DNA of 17,731 bases. Origin: Prevotellaceae bacterium UBA3849. Its GTDB lineage: Bacteria; Bacteroidota; Bacteroidia; Bacteroidales; Bacteroidaceae. The notes below the pieces were generated by a model. The model did not search any database, was not told the origin of the DNA, and was given only the letters and a program-made list of their open reading frames with translations. Positions 14,692 to 17,731 of the stretch are shown here, in pieces (the stretch's first letter is position 1; every line of letters starts with the position of its first letter). The stretch spans positions 50,524 through 68,254 of the forward strand of contig DGHL01000071.1 in assembly GCA_002392645.1 (NCBI GenBank). Reading direction: 5' to 3'. The position numbers were made by a program, and so were the translations under genes.

Positions 14692-14858
14692 TAAGTAGGT
14701 GCGCAAAATTATTTTTATAATGATGGTCTTGCATGATGACGTAGGTTCAGTGCGTGATATAAGGGCGTGTAGTGACTCCTACTCAACTGTTAGCAGGTGC
14801 TGAAGAAGCATCGTCAGGTTATGCAAGGATTGTAAAGATATTTATGCACACCTACTTA
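14692..14858. repeat. 167-bp segment with 26-bp imperfect inverted ends
   Basis: The left end 14692-14717 and the reverse complement of the right end 14833-14858 agree at 22 of 26 positions; the outermost 10 (TAAGTAGGTG) are identical. The interior has no reading frame of note. The left arm contains the -7 element of the CMD/cupin gene. No clear target-site duplication is seen. It could be a small non-autonomous element (MITE) or an inverted duplication of a promoter/operator. Confidence 0.55.
14704..14711 (-). promoter_or_regulatory. -7 element TAATTTTG of the CMD/cupin gene
   Basis: Minus-strand TAATTTTG fits TAnnTTTG and ends 29 nt before the start codon. The expected transcription start falls next to the palindrome ACTTATAAGT (14687-14696), a possible operator. 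Confidence 0.55.
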
Positions 14859-14882
14859 ACTCTTAATTCCTTATTCTTGGCT

Positions 14883-16004
14883 TTACTTAAGGTTTGCTTT
14901 GAAGAAGTCGGCCAGCTTGTCCCATGGTATAAGGTTCTTGGCCTCGCCCTTGCCTTTCAGTTCCTTGTAGCCGCCGTCATAGAGGTCGCAGTGTGTCGCA
15001 CCTGGTATTATTAGCAACTGTTTGTTATCCGGATTAGGGTTAGGCTTGCCTGTCACGTTGTAGCCTTCAGCCTTGCCCTCCACCATGTATTTGTATGCCG
15101 CCTCACCGAAATAGCGTGAGTGAGCCTTTTCGCCATGCATCACGAGTACGGCAGAGCGTATCTCGTTGATATAATACAGGAAACGGCTGTTGGCATACGC
15201 CTGCGTACCAATCACGCGCCATCCGTCGTTAGAGTTTCCTGAACGCTTATGGTATCCGCGCTCTGTCTTGTAGTAGTCATAGTAATCCTTCACAAATTGC
15301 GGCACGTCGTCAGGCAGAGGGTCTATCACACCGCCAGCCATAGCCGCAGGGTCTGTCAGACGTTGCTTTGCCATTGCCTCACGTGCAGCATGGCGTGACT
15401 CCTCCTTGTCCTCGCTGTCGAAGTAACCGTTGCCGCTTACTCGTGTCATGTCATACATGGTAGAAGCCACGGTGGCCTTGATGCGAGTGTCGGCAGCGGC
15501 AGCGTTCAATGCTATGCCGCCCCAACCGCAGATACCGATGATGCCTATCTTCTCTGCATCTACATTATCTTGTTTAGAGAGGAAATCCACGGCAGCCATA
15601 AAGTCCTCGGTGTTGATGTCGGGTGATGCCGTACGATGTGGTTCGCCGCTGCTCTCGCCTGTATATGAAGGGTCGAAGGCCAGTGCCACGAAGCCACGCT
15701 CTGCCATCTTCATGGCATAGAGACCGCTTGACTGTTCCTTGGTAGCGCCAAACGGACCGCTCACAGCAATAGCCGCCAGCTTGCTCTTGGCATCCTTAGG
15801 TGTGTAGAGGTCTGCCGCCAGCGTCAGCCCATACTGTGTCTCAAACGTCACCTTGTGGTGATTTACCTTCTCGCTCAGTGGGAACACCTTGTCCCACTCC
15901 TGTGTCATGTTCAGCGTTGTCATATCCTCATTATTGTTTTGTTTGTTGTTGCAGCCTGCGAGTATTCCGACTGCCAGTGCCGCAGCAAAAATTATTTGTT
16001 TCAT
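14883..16004 (-). CDS. Alpha/beta-hydrolase lipoprotein, dienelactone-hydrolase-like
   Basis: A 373-residue hydrolase with a lipoprotein signal: the lipobox LAGC puts the acylated Cys at residue 18, followed by NNKQNNNED. The catalytic domain runs from about 50 to the end. VTFETQYGLTLAADLYTP opens the fold. The nucleophile elbow is GIIGICGWGG, with Cys159 in the place where most family members have Ser; Trp161 replaces the usual small residue two places on. His338 in GATHCDL is the probable catalytic base. Dienelactone hydrolases also use Cys, so an active enzyme is plausible. The start overlaps the cyclophilin-like stop by 4 nt (ATGA), so the genes are translationally coupled. The protein should sit in the outer or inner envelope facing the periplasm or outside; the substrate is not known. 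Confidence 0.9.
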   Translation of the reverse strand: MKQIIFAAALAVGILAGCNNKQNNNEDMTTLNMTQEWDKVFPLSEKVNHHKVTFETQYGLTLAADLYTPKDAKSKLAAIAVSGPFGATKEQSSGLYAMKMAERGFVALAFDPSYTGESSGEPHRTASPDINTEDFMAAVDFLSKQDNVDAEKIGIIGICGWGGIALNAAAADTRIKATVASTMYDMTRVSGNGYFDSEDKEESRHAAREAMAKQRLTDPAAMAGGVIDPLPDDVPQFVKDYYDYYKTERGYHKRSGNSNDGWRVIGTQAYANSRFLYYINEIRSAVLVMHGEKAHSRYFGEAAYKYMVEGKAEGYNVTGKPNPNPDNKQLLIIPGATHCDLYDGGYKELKGKGEAKNLIPWDKLADFFKANLK

Positions 16005-16579
16005 AATATTACCTTTTTACCATTCTTTATATATAGCCCCTTTGTCGGACTCTCCACCTTCTGCCCGTTCAGAGAGTATATGTCATCTTTCCTGGCAGTA
16101 GTCGCATCGGTGGAGACGCTCCTTATGGCTGTGGCGTTGGTCAGCGACAAAGTGACGGGAATGTTGTTCTGGCCTATCTTCAAAAAAGTGCGCAGGTCAT
16201 TTCCCGTAATGTTGTCGAAATGTCCCAATGGGGTGTAGCTCCAAGAGTTGGTATCGGCAAAGAGACAGATGTTACTGCCGTTATACAGCACCACATCACC
16301 TGCCTGTGCGGTCATCTGCCTGTTGCTTGTGGTCAGCGAGAAGCCCAGCGGTCCCCATATCTCGAAATCATCATTAGTGTTCAGCGATATTGTGAGTGAT
16401 CCGTTTTGCAATCGTGCCACGAGTTCCTGTGCAGCCTGAGTGTCGGCAAGTGTCACGCTCTGTGTCTGCCCACCTATGGTCACATATATTTTATTCATAG
16501 TAGTCTGTGCCTTAGTCTCACTTCCTGCAGAACAACTGCAAAGCAGTATTGCTGCCAGAAGAATAATTATCTGTTTCAT
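16001..16579 (-). CDS. Cyclophilin-like fold lipoprotein
   Basis: A 192-residue exported protein. The N-terminus MKQIIILLAAILLCSCSAG holds a possible lipobox (LCSC, Cys16). Residues about 29-145 match the small cyclophilin-like beta-barrel (TM1367-like): KIYVTIGGQTQSVTLADTQ, AAQELVARL, GDVVLYNGSNICLF, WSYTPLGHF. This fold usually lacks proline isomerase activity, and its role is unclear. Residues about 165-192 form a tail (DDIYSLNGQKV...GLYIKNGKKVIL) typical of Bacteroidetes secreted proteins and similar to type IX sorting tails. Both ends overlap neighbouring genes by 4 nt (ATGA), placing it in the middle of the operon. Confidence 0.85.
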   Translation of the reverse strand: MKQIIILLAAILLCSCSAGSETKAQTTMNKIYVTIGGQTQSVTLADTQAAQELVARLQNGSLTISLNTNDDFEIWGPLGFSLTTSNRQMTAQAGDVVLYNGSNICLFADTNSWSYTPLGHFDNITGNDLRTFLKIGQNNIPVTLSLTNATAIRSVSTDATTARKDDIYSLNGQKVESPTKGLYIKNGKKVIL

Positions 16580-16920
16580 AGTGTCTCCTCCTTTTGATAG
16601 AAAGGTCCCGCCTCCTCGTCTGTTGCCTCAAGCAGGAAGGTGACAGGACGGAAACCGTCATTACAGGTTACTACGGCTATGCCGTCGCGGTTGGTCCATT
16701 CGTCACCATAAAACTTCTTCACACCAGACGACAGGGCAAAGACATACTGGTTCATAGTACGCCATGCGCAGTCGCACATACCCTTCGGACAGGTGTTGGT
16801 GGCATAGAACACGTCACCTTTCTTCAGCACTCCGCAAGGTTTCAGCGCAGGGTTGCCATACAACTGCACCAAGTCTTTGCGCAGCGAGGTATCAAGAACT
16901 GTTATTCTTACTACTTTCAT
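16576..16920 (-). CDS. TIGR04076 family protein
   Basis: A 114-residue cytosolic protein. VRITVLDTSLRKDLVQLYG, then CGVLKKGDVFY, NTCPKGMCDCAWRTM and a C-terminal VVTCNDGFRPVTFLLE match TIGR04076, a small family of unknown function with conserved Cys, Trp and Gly residues. Clustered cysteines (TCPKGMCDC) could bind a metal or take part in redox chemistry, but this is inference. The stop overlaps the next start (ATGA). Upstream is a 67-nt spacer made of tandem repeats and then the alcohol dehydrogenase stop, so the gene is probably in the same transcript. Confidence 0.85.
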   Translation of the reverse strand: MKVVRITVLDTSLRKDLVQLYGNPALKPCGVLKKGDVFYATNTCPKGMCDCAWRTMNQYVFALSSGVKKFYGDEWTNRDGIAVVTCNDGFRPVTFLLEATDEEAGPFYQKEETL

Positions 16921-16926
16921 GTATTC

Positions 16927-16988
16927 ATTATTAATTATGCATTATTAATTATGCATTATTAATTATGCATTATGCATTATGCATTATC
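16927..16988. repeat. Tandem ATTATGC/ATTATTA repeats
   Basis: Three 14-bp units ATTATTAATTATGC (16927-16940, 16941-16954, 16955-16968) are followed by two 7-bp ATTATGC units and a partial one. The basic period is 7 bp. The tract nearly fills the gap between two genes of one operon. Confidence 0.9.
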
Positions 16989-17731
16989 TACAGGCTTTCC
17001 TTCAGTATCTCTGCCACGTCATCCTTTGACAGGTTCATGTAACCGGCTGGATAGCAGATGGTGCCCTCGGTGATTCCCGGTATCATGTCGGCAGTGGCCC
17101 CCACCTCGCTGATGGTCAGCGGCAGTCCAATCTCCGTCATCCATTCCTTCAGAGCCTGCAGTCCTGCCTCTGCTATCTGCTCGTCGGTCCTGCCGTCGCC
17201 GTTTACGTTCCATACGTTCTTTGCGAAGCGCACGAACTTAGGCAGTCCGTTCTTCATGGCACGACGGTAGTATGCCATTGACACTGACGCCAGGGCATAG
17301 CCATGAGGAGCGTGCGTCCATGCTCCTACGCTGTGACCTATCATGTGTACCATCCAGTCCTGCTGCTTACCCATACCTATAAGAGTGTTCAGCGCCCATG
17401 TGGCAGTCCACATAATGTTAGAGCGAGCCTCATAGTCCTTTGGGTTCTTCACTGCTACGCGGCTGCTGTTGATAACCGAACGCATCAGTCCCTCAGCGAG
17501 GTAGTCACTGGTATTGTCGTCGAAGTCTGAGAAATACTGTTCCATGATATGGTTCATGATATCGTATATGCCAGCCTTCATCTGGTTCTCAGGCACAGTC
17601 ATGGTGAACTCTGGGTTCAGTATCGAGAACTTAGGCATCAGTCTGTCATCAAACACATGACCTACCTTGAATGTGTGCTCTGCATCGGTTATCACCGTGC
17701 CAGCATTCATCTCCGAACCGGTGCCAGCCAT
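16988..17731 (-). CDS. Iron-containing alcohol dehydrogenase, C-terminal part
   Basis: The 3' 247 codons of a YqhD/butanol-dehydrogenase-like Fe-ADH; the true start is to the right of the window, as the family is usually about 385 residues long and the first Met here is internal. AGTGSEMNAGTVIT is the conserved segment before the helical domain. Counting from the window edge, Asp57 and His61 (YDIMNHIMEQYF) with His129 and His143 (WMVHMIGH...HAPHG) are the expected metal ligands, with spacing as in YqhD. These enzymes reduce aldehydes with NAD(P)H. It is first in transcription order among the visible minus-strand genes. A role in aldehyde removal fits YqhD but is inferred. Confidence 0.93.
   Translation of the reverse strand: MAGTGSEMNAGTVITDAEHTFKVGHVFDDRLMPKFSILNPEFTMTVPENQMKAGIYDIMNHIMEQYFSDFDDNTSDYLAEGLMRSVINSSRVAVKNPKDYEARSNIMWTATWALNTLIGMGKQQDWMVHMIGHSVGAWTHAPHGYALASVSMAYYRRAMKNGLPKFVRFAKNVWNVNGDGRTDEQIAEAGLQALKEWMTEIGLPLTISEVGATADMIPGITEGTICYPAGYMNLSKDDVAEILKESL

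Overview
This window looks like a chromosomal segment from a member of the Bacteroidales, most probably Prevotella or a close relative. The reasons are direct: at least six genes or transcripts are preceded by the Bacteroidetes -7 promoter element TAnnTTTG, Shine-Dalgarno sites are weak or absent, and many proteins belong to families common in this phylum (DUF4468, DUF4250, YARHG, DUF2339, a C-terminal YSLNGQKV-type tail). No tRNA, rRNA or CRISPR array was seen. No clear anti-phage or toxin system was seen.

Layout from left to right. 1-2516 is the 3' two thirds of purL (+), closed by a strong intrinsic terminator. 2580-3157 is a long non-coding gap holding a four-unit repeat array with a strict 22-bp period and a perfect 15-bp hairpin. 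3158-6587 carries a DUF2339 multi-pass membrane protein and a single short (half-size) chromate-type transporter, each with its own promoter. 6772-7749 is a compact operon: DUF4250, an unknown 88-residue protein, and a small nitroreductase. 7750-8099 is non-coding and holds a second four-unit array of the same 22-bp family. 8100-9233 (-) is a HUH (Y1/REP-associated type) transposase with an extra C-terminal domain. 9240-11800 is AT-rich and mostly minus-strand, with three proteins of unknown function (two predicted to be secreted) and, upstream of them, a probable structured RNA of about 300 nt with its own promoter and terminator.

11833-13458 (+) holds a DUF2284 metal-binding protein and a secreted YARHG-domain protein, each behind a TAnnTTTG promoter. 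A bidirectional terminator separates these from a minus-strand cluster that runs off the right edge. In transcription order the cluster is: iron-containing alcohol dehydrogenase (cut by the window), TIGR04076 protein, cyclophilin-like lipoprotein, alpha/beta-hydrolase lipoprotein, then a secreted carboxymuconolactone-decarboxylase/cupin fusion. Two ATGA start/stop overlaps show that the middle three genes are one unit. The last gene has its own promoter, which lies in a 167-bp segment bounded by inverted repeats.

The most interesting items are the two matching 22-bp-period arrays and their possible link to the fused transposase, the candidate structured RNA at about 11316-11616, and the inverted-repeat segment at 14692-14858. 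All domain names rest on reading the translated sequence by eye; no searches or folding programs were run.
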